The notes: a model not told the origin generated them from the sequence alone. A stretch of DNA of 64,000 nucleotides from Celoporthe dispersa (GCA_016584495.1 WAID01000009.1:992001-1056000); one strand, 5' to 3'; positions 33,492 through 46,555 are shown, numbered from the stretch's first letter. Made by a program: numbers and translations.

Positions 33492-36400
33492 CTACGCCAG
33501 CCCCAGCCACTTCAGCGCCTTCCGGCTGTTCCCCTTCTGCAGCTCACTGGTGCGCATATACATTGGCATCAGCCGCCTCTCCTCGTCGTCATAAAACTCC
33601 CCTTCCCTCTCCTCCGCCTCCGTCGCCACGCTGACCGCGTACAGGCTCGGCGCGCCCACCGTCCCGCGACCGCCGCCAGCAGCAGCAGCAGCAGCAGCAA
33701 GGGACCGCGGCCCCTGTGTCGCGACGTGTCCCGGCCCCAGCAGGCCTGAGCGGCTCCGTGCCGAGCGGACGCTGCCTCCGCGGGAGGGCGAGCTGTCCGT
33801 CGCGGGGAGAGGCGGGATCGGGGGATAGGAGGCGGTGGAGGAGGCGGTGACGACGACGACAACGATGATGACGACAGAAAACCGCCGCCGCCGCCGCCGC
33901 CTGTGCGGGAGGAGGAGGAGGAGGAAGAGGGGGAGGTGGGCCGCCGGCGGACATGGTCGCTGCCGGGGGAGAGCGGCGGCGACGCGGGCGGGGCTGTGAA
34001 CCTACTCCCCACGCTGGGGGAGGTGTCGTGGGCTCCTAGCCGCCGCGGCTGCTAGTCTAGTAGCAGCAGCAGCAGCACCACCACCCCGTGCCATGTCGGG
34101 CATGTAGGAGGAGTCGATATCGACGAGGGCCTTCAGGATGGCCGAGATGAAGGAGGCGATCTCGGCCTCCGTGGCGGTAGAGGGCAGGAGATAGTCTGCC
34201 CGGGAGAAGGAGTGACGGTTTCTGGGAGCCGGGAAGGGCGGCCCTAGCTGCTGTGGCGCCCGGGGGTCGGGGGAGGAGGAGGAGGAGAAGAAGAAGGGAA
34301 ACCCTGGGCGCAGGAGTGCGTCTAGGGTCTTTTCTGCGGTCGGTGTGGCGCTTGAGGAGGAGGAGGAGGAGGCGCCGGAGGAGGACGCGGGCCTGGAGGT
34401 GTGCTCTGCGCTGGACGGGGACGGGGCCTCGGCGTCGATGATGCCTGCCACCCTGAACATGCCCGGGCCGATGAGCTCCTGCAGCGCGAGGACGGTGGCG
34501 AGGTGCGCGGCCGGGTACTCGAGGAGGAGGAAGCGGGTCGTGGGGTTGGTGGCGAGGTATGTCTCGAGCTGGGGGACCAGGAGGCAGGCGAGGAGGTAGG
34601 GGTGGTCCAGGGGCCCGTGGCGTGCCGGGTCGGCTAGGCGCTGCGTGGTGATGGAGTGCATGGCGTTGGCTATCAGGTACCTGTGTGTGTGTGTGTGTGT
34701 GTCTTTTGTCAGCAACAAGAGGATTTCTTCTTTTGTTCGACATACCCGGTCACGCTTATCATATGAGGGGGTGGTAGCAGCAGCAGCAGCAGCAGCAGCA
34801 TCCGTACCTGATATCCAGACGACCGCTGCGGGACATCCCGTTCGGCCTCGAGCCGAGCTTCTCGACCTGCCCCGTGAGCGCCGAGAATAGCTCCCTCCTC
34901 ACGCCTCTCTGGCACCCTACGGCCAGGACCAGGTCGGCGGTCCTCGCGCCCGACCTGGGCCCTGCGGTCTCGGGGTCCTCGAACATGGGCTTCCACAGCC
35001 GCTCGGCGTCCGGAGGCGAGGGCAGGCTGGACCGGTGAGGCCTGGCGTCCCGGCGCGGAGGGAAGTATACGCCCAGGACCATCCGCAGCGCGTTCTGCAT
35101 CGCAACGGCATTTGCATGGCCGTTCGTCGGCAGGTCATGGAACATCGTGGTCGCCTGCCTGGTAGCTGGAGATGATGGGGTCTGCGCCGGGGACCAAGGT
35201 TGCTGTTGTTGTTGCTGTTGTTGTTCTTGTTGTCGGGTGTCGAGCGGCGGCGGTTTGAATGGTTGTAGTGCTGTGTCTGAGGCGCGGCTGTTGTTCCCAC
35301 GAGCGGTAAACGGGTTATAGTCTGATGCCTCGTCCGAAGAAGGCACCTCGGCTACCGGGGACAGGCCGATCTGGTTGTCCTCCAGGTCAAACAGGTCTGC
35401 CGTCCGGGGCGTTGAGGGGTATGAGTCCTCGTCCATCGTCCTGAGCGAGTAGGGCGGCGTGGCTGTCCGCGGGTATGAGGCGTCGTCTCTAAACAGGTGG
35501 ATGATGGCGTCCAGGACGTGGTCGGGCTCCTCGCCCGTGAGGTGGATGACGAGATCCTCGTGCAGCGGCAGCACGGGCTGCAGATCTCCATCGGGCACGT
35601 CGTGCCGCCCGTCGGCCCCCTGGTGGACATGGCCCTCCCGCGCAGGCCGGTCAGAAAAGGTCGGCGACTTCCGGATCGTCGTCGTGTGCGCCCTGACGAA
35701 CTGGGCGTCGGGCAGGTGGAGCAGGTTGTTGCTGGAGTAAGGGTCCTCCGCGATCGACCAGTGCCGGCTCTTTGCCTCGGGGCTGTCCAGCGGGGATGCG
35801 TCCTCCTCGGGCGACACGCCCATGGCGGCCCTGCGGTGGAACGTCTGGTCCAGCGCCAGGTCGTCCAGCGACCGTGTCTTCCTGGCCGACCTGTGCGGCC
35901 TGGAGGCCTGCATCTGCACCAGCCGGGCCTCGCCGTAGATGACCACGCCCTCCGGCGTAGCAGGAGGCGACATGACGTTGTCGGTGGCCAGCGAGAGGGG
36001 ACGGACGGCCGGGCGCCCGCCCTCGGCGTTGTGGTCGTGGCTGGGCACCGATACTCTTAATCTCGGGCCGCCCTGCTGGTCTCTCGTCGGCGGGCTGTGC
36101 TGCTGTGCTCGTCGGAGCCCCGTGTCTCCTCCCCTGGGCGGGCTGGCCGGCGCCTCCTCGTCCGTGTCGGAGAGGATGCTGTCTTCCTCGTCGTCTGGCG
36201 GCGGCCCGAAGACGAAGGATGGTGGGCCCCCGCCCAGGTCGTCCGGGAGCGCAAGCATCGGCAGGCTCAGGCTCCGCGGTCGTGCCCTGGTGTAGCAGTC
36301 GGCCGGCTGCAGCGACTCGGTCTCCTGGTAGAGGACGTCGGCGGCCCTCATCGCCCTGGTGATGGGGTCCTCGTCGTCCTCCTCGCGCAGCAGGTCCTCC

Positions 36401-36894
36401 CTGTCGCGCTCGCTGTCCAGCAGGTCCAGGGCCTCCTGGTTCACGTGCTTCTCCTCCCGGTCCAGGCCCCTGATGCCGTCCCTCACGATGTCCCTGAATA
36501 TCGACTCCGCCCTGTGCATGTCCCCGGATGTCTGTCGCTCGTTGATGGCCGAGATGCACTGCGCCACCGCGCCGGCAGTTCCCCCGTGGAGGAACACCAG
36601 CCTCTTGCTGTCCCTGCCCGCCTCGCCGAGGAACTGCAGGGCAACGTCGCGCCGCGCCAGGGCCGCCCCGTGGACGTCTTTGACGTAGGATCGAGCGCTG
36701 AAGCGGGTCTTGGTGCTGCTGTCTCCTGTCATGTAGTGCTGCACGCCGGGGAGGATCAGAACCTGTGAGCATGTGGGGAGGAGTCGGAGCTGTGTCGACA
36801 CGATGTCGGCCGGGCCCTCGAGAGCAACCAGGCTTCCGTGGCGCTGCTGTCCTCCCGTAGCCTCCACCATCACGGCTCCCGGGGCTGGTGTCAT
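33492..36894 (-). CDS. Conserved fungal protein of unknown function ('gastric mucin-like' family)
   Basis: Two exons: 36894-34808 and 34680-33492, over 1,090 aa. The N-terminal region STQLRLLPTCSQVLILPGVQ and RLVFLHGGTAGAVAQCISAI is conserved, as is EDPITRAMRAADVLYQETES. The middle is disordered and rich in Ser, Pro and Gln (poly-Gln near 35200). A second conserved block spans GQVEKLGSRPNGMSRSGRLDIR, joined by splicing to YLIANAMHSI. The end is EFYDDEERRLMPMYM followed by KALKWLGLA. I recognise this from Sordariomycete proteins labelled gastric mucin-like; no enzyme domain is visible. An in-frame TAG at 34002-34004 and the good reading in another frame between about 34,060 and 33,850 imply two compensating single-base breaks; the final frame equals the starting one. 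Confidence 0.75.
34681..34807 (-). repeat. Intron made mostly of (CA)n and (TGC)n repeats
   Basis: On the coding strand the intron opens GTACGG, runs directly into a TGC repeat (34778-34802) and ends with a CA repeat (34683-34702) before the CAG acceptor. The join AG-GTACCTG restores the conserved RYLIANAM segment. Confidence 0.85.
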
Positions 36895-39800
36895 GTTCGC
36901 CCTCCCAGTGCTCGAGGGCTGTGTCGTGCCGCCGTTTTTTCTTTCTTTTTTCTTTCTTTCTCTTGTCTTGCTGTTATATCTCAGAAGCAAGGGAGGTGGC
37001 CGGACGTATCGAGAGACGTCATCTATTCCTATGCTCTGTCGTGAGTAGGAAAGACCTGCGTTCCCTTGCTTCTCTGCAGGTTCCGTGACAACATATGCAC
37101 AACAGTTCCGAGGAGGGCCGGTCAGGGAGTGCGAAGAGCTGTGGAGCGTGTGTCGATGTACTGACAGCACCGTGGCGTGCAGCACAGATGGGTCAGCCGA
37201 GTTATAATGAGCCTGGGCGTGCCAGATGCCCTGCCGCGATGGATCACTAGAGGCCGAGGATGAGGAGAAGACGGGAGGGGAAGAAGAAGCGAAAAAAAAA
37301 GAAGCAGCGCCAAAGCTCGGATATTACCTCTGGCTGGAGATGGGTAAATGTGGAAGATGATGACCAGAGGTCGGGACAAGGGAGGGGGGGAAAGAGAGAG
37401 AGAGAGTCGACCAGAAAAACCAGCGGACGAGAAATTATCGTCCGTCCTACCTGACTTTCCTTTTGGCCCCCTTCCGGACAGCTCTGGATCTTGGGGTGTG
37501 TGACAGGTAGCGAACGGCGGTCCGATGCAGACACACACACTCACACGCACACACAGGCACACACACAGACAGACAGAGAGAGAGAGAGAGAGAGAGAGCT
37601 GGGCGGTGAACGGCCGTGCTCTCGCTCGTTCTACGTAAAACTGCAAGGCGCCACGGGAAAAACCAACCAGGGACGAAAAGAAAGGGAAAAAAGGGTTGTC
37701 GGCGATGCGCCTAGGCTAACGCCATGCGCTTCCCGACGAGCTGGCACCGTCGTCGAGATGGACCTAACGGCCCAGTCCTCGCGATACGACACTCGGCAGC
37801 ATCCGGGGGGGTATGCTTGGGATGGTGCTCGTCATCCTCCTGCGGCCAATAGGCAAGACAGGGCGAGGAGCAAGCGCCTGAGCACCCTCGGAGCTGCATG
37901 GCTGCATGGCTGGCTGGCTGGCTGGCTGGCTTGGTTGGCTCACCTCGGAGGGCTGCATAAACTCAAGCCGCCTGCGCTGGTCTAGCGGCAGCCCGATGCT
38001 CCAGGTCGATCTAGAAACGCGCAGGCTGATGATAGGCTTTTTTCGAGAAAAGGGCTCTCCGCGTACCCGCATCGAACGATTATACCAAGATCACCTGAGC
38101 GCCATGCAGTAGTTCGTCCTGACACGTTCCCCAGCCCGCAGTAGTCATGCCTGGTGCGTGCCTCGGCACTATAGGGCGGTGCTCATCGGTGAAAGAAAAG
38201 AAGGGAAAAAAACACAGCTCTGCGGGCGAGATGATACAGGTATCGGCTCGGCCAGCGGCGGATCTTGGGGCACTACATTAGTTCCCAAAGACTACCGCTG
38301 CTGCGGCCTCCCACCCCGCCGGCAAACCCTAGCCTGTCTGTTGGAAGGCCAGCGACAGCGGACGGGCAAGTCCTCTCGACTTGTGGCTTGTCTCGTGACG
38401 GATGTGTTACCAATCGCGGGCGAGGAGGCGTGCGAGGAGGGCCAAGGCGCGCAAGGCCAGCGCCCTAGCCAAGGATACGCCTCGAACCCGGACGGCCGAA
38501 GCATGTTCGCCAAGGTCGACCAGAACAGCCGACAGGTACGCGAGCTGTGATCCGGGAGGAGGAGTAACGTTGGGCGAGCAGTTGTAGCACGAGGTGACGA
38601 TCAGCGTTCGACATGTATCGACCCGAGATTCATGCACCAAGATCGGCCAATCAATGGCTACCTCGACCCGAGGGCGGAGGAGGAGGCAGGAGGAGGAGGA
38701 GGAGGCAGGAGGAGGAGGAGGAGGAGAAGGGGGGGGGACACACACCCTCGATGTAATCATCCGTGATGGTGTCTGGGTAGCCAAGGGGTGTGTGTCTCTG
38801 GGCTGTCTGGCCGCTGCGCTCTTCCTCCTTTTTTTCCCCTTCTTCTTTTTTTCTTTTTCCTTTTCTCTTTTGTTTTTTCCTTTTCCGTGTCGTGTGTCCA
38901 GAGGCCAGACAGAGGGAAATTTTGTTTCACACCACTCAAGGACGCAGGATCGTCGCCGCAGCGCCACATGCTGCGCTAATGCGGCTCCGACCACCTGGTT
39001 GACTGCCATTGCATGGGCTGAAACGGCTTGTAATGATAGAGCCATGCAAGGCGGCTGATGGCTTGACGGGTGGTGTGGCCTGTACAGTACCATAGTAGCT
39101 TGCAGTTGATATCGTGTCCGTACTAGTAGGTCCACGAAGGCTGACGCCTGGGGTCCCCACTGCCGATCACACCCCAGGGTGCAGCAGGGGGGGCTCCACC
39201 GGTACCTGACAGAGAAGGGATCCCTTGGGCCTCCCTCACAGCTGTTGGCCGTCCGGGCCTCGGGCTGATTCCATCGTCGTGATATATCTGAGCGTCCTAA
39301 GGAGGTGATGATGGGTACAAGGTCAAAGGTCGTTGGTCAGTAGCATATCCAGTAGGATTCCGCGCGCCGCAGGGGAGCCGCCCGCTCGCCTGCCTGTCCC
39401 TCCCCCTGTGTTGTCCTGGGCATAGTATTGCGCCCGCTAATGCCGTCAGAAGCAAGTCTGTAATAATATCCCGTGCCGCAGTACAGAGACGATGTGACGA
39501 ATGAGTCTCGGGCGCTCTGCGCTCTGCTGCTGCCGTCTGTCTTTGATCGCTGCTTTTCTTAACAAGTCATCACCTGTGTGTAGGCGCGTGGTGGTGACTG
39601 GCAGGCTGGTGGTCATGAGGGTATGCTATGCCCGTGTGTCACTTTGGAGCAGGCCAGACAGACCCAGCGATACTCCCTCCTGGATCCAGCGGTAATACGG
39701 GGGGGACCACTCCCACCCAGCCGGCGAGTTTAAGAAACACAGTCAACACTTCATCACACAGGCTATTCGTTCTCTGAGCAACTGGATCTTGGGTGTCCTC

Positions 39801-40110
39801 TGTTGATTCGCATATTACCGTCCTAACTCCAGAGGCCGCGCGGGTTGGCTGGGGCCCGGCCCATTCCTCTTCGGGCTTTTTTTTTTCAGCGCATCGAGGG
39901 CCTGACAGGAGCCAAGCCACCGTGACCAAGGGCTGCCAGCTCGGCGGATCCGCTAGAGCTCTTGGTGGGCTTCGCTGGCTTATGAGGCTTTCTTGATGCC
40001 CAGCGGGGTGGAGGTCAAACAGCATGGTGGGAGTGAGGTTGGTCTGCTACTGGAGGCTTCCTGGCCGTCTCGAGTGCACGGGGACGGCCAGCTGAGCGTG
40101 CTCCTTCGAG
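36895..40110. other. Intergenic region of 3.2 kb
   Basis: No gene is supported. Contents are a CT-rich pyrimidine stretch just upstream of the large unknown gene (36930-36965), a CA/GA compound repeat (37528-37600), a (GGCT)n run (37905-37935), a GGA-rich tract (38676-38735) and T/C-rich tracts (38820-38890). Short open frames at 38,150-39,100 and 39,640-40,020 show no family resemblance. Confidence 0.55.
37528..37600. repeat. Compound (CA)n-(GA)n microsatellite
   Basis: CA-type repeats with interruptions are followed by a GA run, about 640 bp upstream of the large unknown gene's start. Confidence 0.9.
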
Positions 40111-41439
40111 CTAGTCGTCCATCAGCTCGGCCAGTTCGGCTTCCTCCTCGGCAGTGAGCATGCCGTTGGGCTCTGCGCCGGCGGGCAAAGTGTCAGCTCC
40201 ATTGGCTGGGGGCTTGCTCTGCTCTTCCACAGCGGCGTCGAGCCCTGCCCTGTCCAGCGACCAGACCCGTACCGTGCCATCGATGCTGACGCTCACAAGC
40301 CTCTCACCCACCCCCCTGCCGCTCTCGAGGACGACCAGGTCCGTCACCTCGTCGTAGTGGCCCTCTAGGGCGCAATACAACGCCCCAGATGATCGGTCCC
40401 AGCATTTCAAGTCCTCGTCCCTCCCCGCAGTGATGATCCACTGTTCCGTCGCCGCCACGGCGCGGACGTGGTCTCCATGCTCCAGGCAATCTTCAGTCGC
40501 AAAAGCCCTGCCGCGAGACAGGCACTTGGCAGTCCCGTCCGCGCTGGCAGTCCACAGGTCGGCCTCGTCACCAGCCCGATCAAACAGGACCTTGTACACC
40601 CCCGTCTCGTGTACGGAGAGCATCCTCCTCTCTACGTTGGGTGTCGCCGGAGCTGCGTCCACAAGCTGCTCCCAGCCATCCAGCCGAACCTTCCACCTCC
40701 GAATATGTGGGTCACTCCCCGCGCTGACGACGACGACCTCATCACCTGAGCTCGCGACGGGGTCGACGGCCAGGGACTGCACGGCGAGCATGCTCGTCAC
40801 GGAGTCCTGCAGGGTGTGGAGGCGTGATCCAGTAGCAGCATCCCAGACAATGATCTTCTTGTCGGCGCCGCCACTAATAAGCACATGCGTCCCGCTGATC
40901 TTGGCGCAGGTGACAGCCTTCACGAAGTCCGAGTGGCCGACGAATTTCATTCCAGCCCGCCGCGTCTCAATATTCCAGGACCAGACAGTCTTATCCCAGG
41001 AACCGGCAAACACTGTCTCGTTCTGCGGGCCGCCTACCACAACGCAGGTGACAGGAGCGGCTGGCCCGCGGTAGACCGTGTTGGTGTCCTTGGCCTGGGG
41101 TCCAGGTTAGAGGGTCCTCATGGTGGGTGTATATGAGACTTGTCTTTACGGGGATCATGCGCACATCAATGTTGACTCTCCTCAGCAAGCCAGCAGACTC
41201 AGCGATGAAGACGCTGTCGGACGGCGAGTTCGGGTCCAGAGCTGCTGCTGCAATCTTGGACCTGAGAGCGATAGGCGTGCCATACTCGTTTTTCGACTTG
41301 GCATCACGCCTCTCCCTATTGCTCTGAGCTGCGCTTTGTACGGAAAACAGGTCAGGAGCTGGCTCGGCCTATCATCATCTCAGGATGCCTGGCGTACTCA
41401 CTCTGACTCAAAGAAGTGTCGTGGGTCCGAGGAGTTCAT
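40111..41439 (-). CDS. WD40-repeat protein
   Basis: Three exons (41439-41402, 41333-41150, 41094-40111) encode 401 aa with phases 2 and 0 and no frame break. At least five WD-like repeats are visible, for example TVFAGSWDKTVWSWNIETR, LISGGADKKIIVWDAATG, WIITAGRDEDLKCWDRSSG and LVSVSIDGTVRVWSL. The N terminus MNSSDPRHFF is followed by a basic helix; the C terminus is acidic (LTAEEEAELAELMDD). The second splice joins VNIDVRMIP to AKDTNTVYRG. The architecture fits a fungal WD40 scaffold whose partner I cannot name. It is divergent from CTF4, with about 600 bp between the starts. Confidence 0.85.
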
Positions 41440-42037
41440 CTTGGGAGGTTGCGTCTCGAGGCAGAATCTGAAGAGTGCTGGATGGACTAGATAGCTGGAT
41501 CTGTATAAGCCACTGAGGCAGGCCCTCTCTCTCTCTCTCTCCCTCTCCTCTCTCTCGCGTCAAGCTCTCGTCGAAGAGTGGTCGCCTTATGTATTTCTGG
41601 TTCCTGGCGAGGTGCGGTAGGCAACTGCCAAGCAATCCCGTGTGGGGCCAGGCTCCGAGGAAGAGAAAGGAGAGAGGAGTGCAGCCTGTTCTGTAGAAAG
41701 AGGTCTTGAAAGATCACTAATCAGGAAGGAAAAAGCAGGGGCAAGAAAAGTTATGTGATGCAGAGACTGGAGGAGCAGTTGCTGCCTCGAGTGGTTCGTA
41801 CATAGTACAGCACGCACCCCTGTCATGCGACGAGGGTCCCCTGTCCTGGGCTTAATTGGCCCCGCCGCGAACTGTCGCGTCGGATTCAGTAGAGACGCGT
41901 CTCCCAAACCCCGCGGATTATCACCACTTGCCACAGTTCAAGTCAAGACTCCCAGGGGCACCACCTTCCAAGGGCCCTATTCGATATCATACTGGACGGA
42001 CAGCCAGCCTGTGCCTTGAGACCCGAGACTGCTCGCC
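41440..42037. other. Divergent promoter region of the WD40 and CTF4 genes
   Basis: About 600 bp with a CT-rich tract at 41526-41560. No gene is visible; it should carry both promoters and leaders. Confidence 0.6.
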
Positions 42038-44709
42038 ATGGCCACAGCTGGGCGAACAGTACGCGGCCGCCCGGCCCACCTGCAAGGCTCGACACACTGC
42101 GCGTATACGCCAGATGGGACCAAACTGGTGACAGTGGGATCCAACAACACCATCCGCCTGTACAAGACGGGGTACGACGGAGAGCCTATCAATATCGACG
42201 ACTGCCAGGAGCAGAACCTCAGCGTGGTCGCGAATGACGAGTTCTTTATTGTCGGCTCCGAGGATGGCACCGTCAGCCTCTACTCCCTCGAGACGCACAC
42301 GTTTGAGAGGTTCCTCACGCGCTGCAGCCTGCCCGTCCGCGATGTCGCCCTGTCCCCAGACGGGAAGCTGTGTGCTGTCGCCAGCGACGAGCTGAGCGTC
42401 AAGGTCGTCGGGACGCAGGACACATCGAAGCTGTTCGTCCTGAAGGAGCACAACAGGCCCGCGAAGCATGTCGCCTTCGACCCCAGAGGCAGCCTGCTGG
42501 CCCTGTCCTGCACGGACGGCGTCCTCTACATCTACTCGATGACCGCCCCAGAGGGACCCGAACTCATCCGGAAGGTCGACGGTGTGATCGGTGCACTGGA
42601 GACGGACTCTGCATCCTCCTCCGTGGTCGCATGGCACCCGGACGGGCGGGCCTTTGCCGCGCCAACACCCATCAGAGATATCCAGGTCGTCTCCAGGGAT
42701 GACTGGGAGAATCAGCGTGGCTTCAGGAACGGGCACGAGGGGGACATCACGGCCATCGCCTGGTCGCCCAACGGGGCCATGCTGGCGACGGCGGCCAAGG
42801 ACAAGAAGATACTCGTCTGGCAGACCAAGGACCAGTCCATCATCGCGAGATACGAGTACGCCGACGTGATGGACCTCGCGTGGCACCCCACCAACAACCT
42901 GCTGTCCTTCACCACGACGTCGGGCGAGGTCTACATCTGTCCCGACTTCATCTCAGACCAGTTCTCCATACTGCTCAAGATGCCAAGGCAGCCGGCGCCT
43001 TTTCATCCACGACCCCCTGTCGGAGGTCTCGGCGAACGTCCGCAGGCCGCAGGCCAACGGCCTGAAGTCGCGCCCGCCGGCAGCACGCACAGAGCTGACG
43101 GATGACCTCGACTCGCTCCTGGACGACGGGTTCGGAGAAGAAGACGACGGGTTCGTCGTGGATGATGACGGCGCCGGATATACCCTGGGCCGGAAGAGGC
43201 CCGCCGATGATGATGACCACCTCTTGGGCGATCACCCGAACAAGCGTGCCAATCTCCTGCGGCCTCAGTATCACGAGGCATTCCAGCCGGGCTCGACGCC
43301 CTGGCGGGGCAACAGGAAGTACCTGTGCCTGAACCTGATCGGCTTCGTGTGGACGGTCGATCAGGACTCGCACAACACGGTGACGGTGGAGTTCTACGAC
43401 CACGAGTTTCACAGGGACTTCCACTTCACAGACACGTTCCGTTACGACAAGGCCTGCCTCGGCGAGAACGGGACGCTGTTCGCATGTCCACCGACGCAGG
43501 ATGACAAAGAGGACACGCCGGCATCCATCTTCTACAGGCCGCACGAGACCTGGACACAGCGGAGCGACTGGAGAACCGAGCTGCCCAGGGGCGAGGCCGT
43601 GCTTGCCATGTCCCTGGGCGAGTCCTTCATCACGGTGACGACGTCCGCGGACTATGTCCGTGTGTACACGCTCTTTGGCCTACCCTACCGCGTGTATAGG
43701 CCAAAGATCACGCCCATGGTCACCTGTGCCAGCTGGCGGGACTATGTCCTCACGGTCGGCAACGGGCCCTGTGGTGCAGACGGCCGGACGAAGCTGCTCT
43801 ACAGCATCGAGGACGTGAAGCGGGACGAGATGTGCCAGAACGCAGACCTGGTCGCCCTGCCCGAGGGTGCCACCGTCAAGAGCGTCTTCTTCTCGGACGA
43901 TGGGGTAAGCCCACCTCCCCCCCCTCTCCTCTCGCGCGCGCTGCAGGTCGAGACCGTGCAGCACACAGAGATACTGACCTCCCAGCAGGACCCATGCATC
44001 TACGACAGCACCGGTACACTCCTGACCCTGCTCCACTGGCGCCGGCCGTCCCGCGCAACGTGGATCCCACTCCTCGACACGAGGCTCCTGCCCCGGCTTG
44101 CCTCCGGGCGCAGGCAAGAGAGCTTACTTCCCGATCGCAGTGGCAGACAACAAGTTCCACTGCATCATCCTCAAGGGCGGTGACCAGTACCCCTATTTCC
44201 CCCGCCCCCTCCTCTCCGAGTTTGACTTTTCTATCCCGCTCAGCTCCGCCGCGCCCAGGCCCCAGCGCAAGAAGACGACCACCACCACCACCACCACCGA
44301 CGGCGGCGGCGCTGAAGAAGGTTCCGACGACGCCGACATGGACGCCGACGAGCCGGGCACCCCCGAGTCCCGCAGGCTCGAGCAGCAGTTCATGCTCCGC
44401 GGGATCCAGGCGGCACAGCTGGCGGACCTCGTGGAGGCGACGACGGGCACGCACGCGCAGCGGTCGGCGCTGGCCAGGCTGGAGGTGGAGGTGGACAAGA
44501 CGCTCCTGCAGCTGCTGGCGGGCGAGTGCCGCGAGGGCGAGGAGCGGGGGATGCGCGCGCTCGAGATGGTGGAGCTCATGCGGGACCGCACGGGCAGGAT
44601 GGTCGAGGCGGCGGGCAAGGTGGCCGAGAGGTACGGGCGGACGATCCTGGGGGACAAGATACGCGAGGTGGGCGAGAGGCGGGCGAACGGGATGGACGAG
44701 TTCGAGTGA
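42038..44709 (+). CDS. CTF4: Ctf4/Mcl1/SepB/And-1 replisome adaptor
   Basis: The trimeric adaptor couples CMG helicase to polymerase alpha and supports cohesion. Two exons (42038-43904, 43989-44709) give 861 aa if one extra base in each exon is removed. The N-terminal WD40 propeller shows GSNNTIRLYKTG, IVGSEDGTVSLYSLE and ITAIAWSPNGAMLATAAKDK. An acidic linker follows (LLDDGFGEEDDGFVVDDDG), then the SepB/Mcl1 middle propeller (NRKYLCLNLIGFVWTVD, FYDHEFHRDFHFTDTFRYD, DPCIYDSTGTLLTLLHWR) and the C-terminal helical part with YFPIAVADNKFHCIILKGG. The breaks lie at the four-T run 43000-43003 (the frame must pass to IHDPLSEVS) and near 44107-44115. Each exon length becomes a multiple of three after correction. 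The end NGMDEFE is the normal terminus. Confidence 0.93.
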
Positions 44710-46099
44710 GGAGGAGGAGGGGAGGGGGGAGGGTTCAGGGCTCCGGCTGCGCAAGACATTTTTTTTTTTTTGATCCTGTCCGAAACGGCGTTTGGAATAG
44801 CATAATCACTTTTTTTTCTTCTTTTCTTATCTCCCTTCCTCTCCCTTTGAATTGACTTATCCTCGGCGAGGACCAAGCCGCTCAACTGACACGATCCCGA
44901 TGTTGTTCCTGGGCACTCCCGCCCGCCCGCCCCCCCCCCCCACACATCCATCCCCCCAAGAGTAAACCATGCTGTTGAGTACAGAATGTCTCGGGGACTA
45001 CCTCACCTCCATGAAACTTCCTTTACTCACGCACAGCCTGTCATCTCGAGGATTCCCCCCACACCCGACAAGAAAATTGACTCGAGAGAAACAAGGCGGT
45101 ATTATGCTAGCTACACCGCCAGACGGGGTGGCTCTTGGGCTTCGGGATGAGACATGGAAGGAGGGAAAAAGGGGACTGGAGGGCGAGCCGTGCGCATGTG
45201 CTCTGGCGGGTGACCATCTTGCTGTGTGATTTGTACTGCTGTGTACTTGTCTACATCTTTATTTGCCATGTTGTCAGTATCAATTTCAGAAAGGAGTCAG
45301 TGAGTAGATTTTTTCATTCTCTTTCTCTTATATATGTATATATATATGTAGACAACATGGGGTCTTCTAGCCAAACTGGAATGTATTTCCTTTCTTGTTG
45401 GCGTCCCGAGGTTCCTCTGTATCCTTAAAGAACATTCTCTTCCCTCTACGAGGAGAAGGATGGAGGGTTCGCCGTGCTGGAATACTCGGGTCCCAGAGGG
45501 GGGCCTTCATCATCCACTGGGTTTTTGGTCTCTGCGGGATCGTCCGCAGCGGCAGATCAGCACGGCAACACGGGAGGATGCTCGAGTCCCGAGCGAGGGG
45601 GCGCTGCTGCGGGTGCCAAGAGGCCCAGGGTAGGGTATGAGAAAAGAAAAAATGGTTGTCCTGGGAAGCCGAAAAGTCTAAAATGATAAATATTAAATAA
45701 AAAAAAAAGGGGGGGGGGGATGCAGTTACCAGGCGATAGGTGATCATCAGTGGGACAGCAGAGGCTCGAACCCGTGGTCGGTGCTGCTGACCGCTGTGCA
45801 CCTTGACAGGTACTCAACGAGATGAAACCTCGCCCGCCTAGAGCCTCGCTCGCTTGTTGCAAACCCTCTCCCCCCTCCCCCCTTCTTCCCTCCTCTCACC
45901 TCTGCGCCAGCACACAACGGTGTGTCAGGGCGGTGATCCATCCCGAAACCAGGACATGTGCACCTTCAGCCACAAGGGCGCCAAGGGTGTTGGGCCGTCC
46001 GTCTTCTCTCGAGGATAGGTGCATGCAGAGACAGGCCGGCGGGCTGCCTGACGTGTCATATACGGATGCGGATGCGCCACCCCAGGTCGGTCAGTCTAT

Positions 46100-46101
<2 letters not shown>

Positions 46102-46130
<29 letters not shown>

Positions 46131-46131
46131 A
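46102..46131. repeat. (CTG)n microsatellite
   Basis: About ten uninterrupted CTG units in intergenic DNA upstream of SFL1. Confidence 0.95.
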
Positions 46132-46555
46132 CAGGGTGAGGATGGCCGAGGACGAGCGGAGGAGGAGCTCCATGGCTCTCGCGTCTCGGCCGACGGCATG
46201 CTGTTATCCCCCTTCCCTCTGCTCGGCGGGAGAGGGTAGAGACAAGGGGTGGTCTCAGCCGACGCCAGCAGAGAAGAAGCTGCACGACATGGCACGGGCT
46301 TCCAGAGTTTCACCCGGGAGTGGTCCGGGTGTCGTCTCTCTGTCGCCCCTGCTTACGCAAACACGTCCTCGGTATCATGCGCATGGCCATGGAAGCTTGT
46401 CAGGGCCGGGGCTGAAGAGCGGGTTGGCTGGTTGGTGGGCGGTCGGACGGGGGGGGGGGGGAAGAGAGCGAGGGCTGAACCTCGGCACCTGTCAGTGCTA
46501 TGCTACGGAGCTGGGAGGAGAGGAGCCGTCGTGTGCCTATCAGCCAACCCCTCTT

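Noticed and set aside
38150..39135. Open frames on both strands in the gene-poor region, considered as a small secreted protein gene
   Set aside because: No signal peptide, splice context or family similarity; the composition follows simple repeats.
45735..45800. GGTTCGAGCC box on the minus strand resembling a tRNA T loop
   Set aside because: The flanking bases do not form a T stem or acceptor stem, and no D arm is found.
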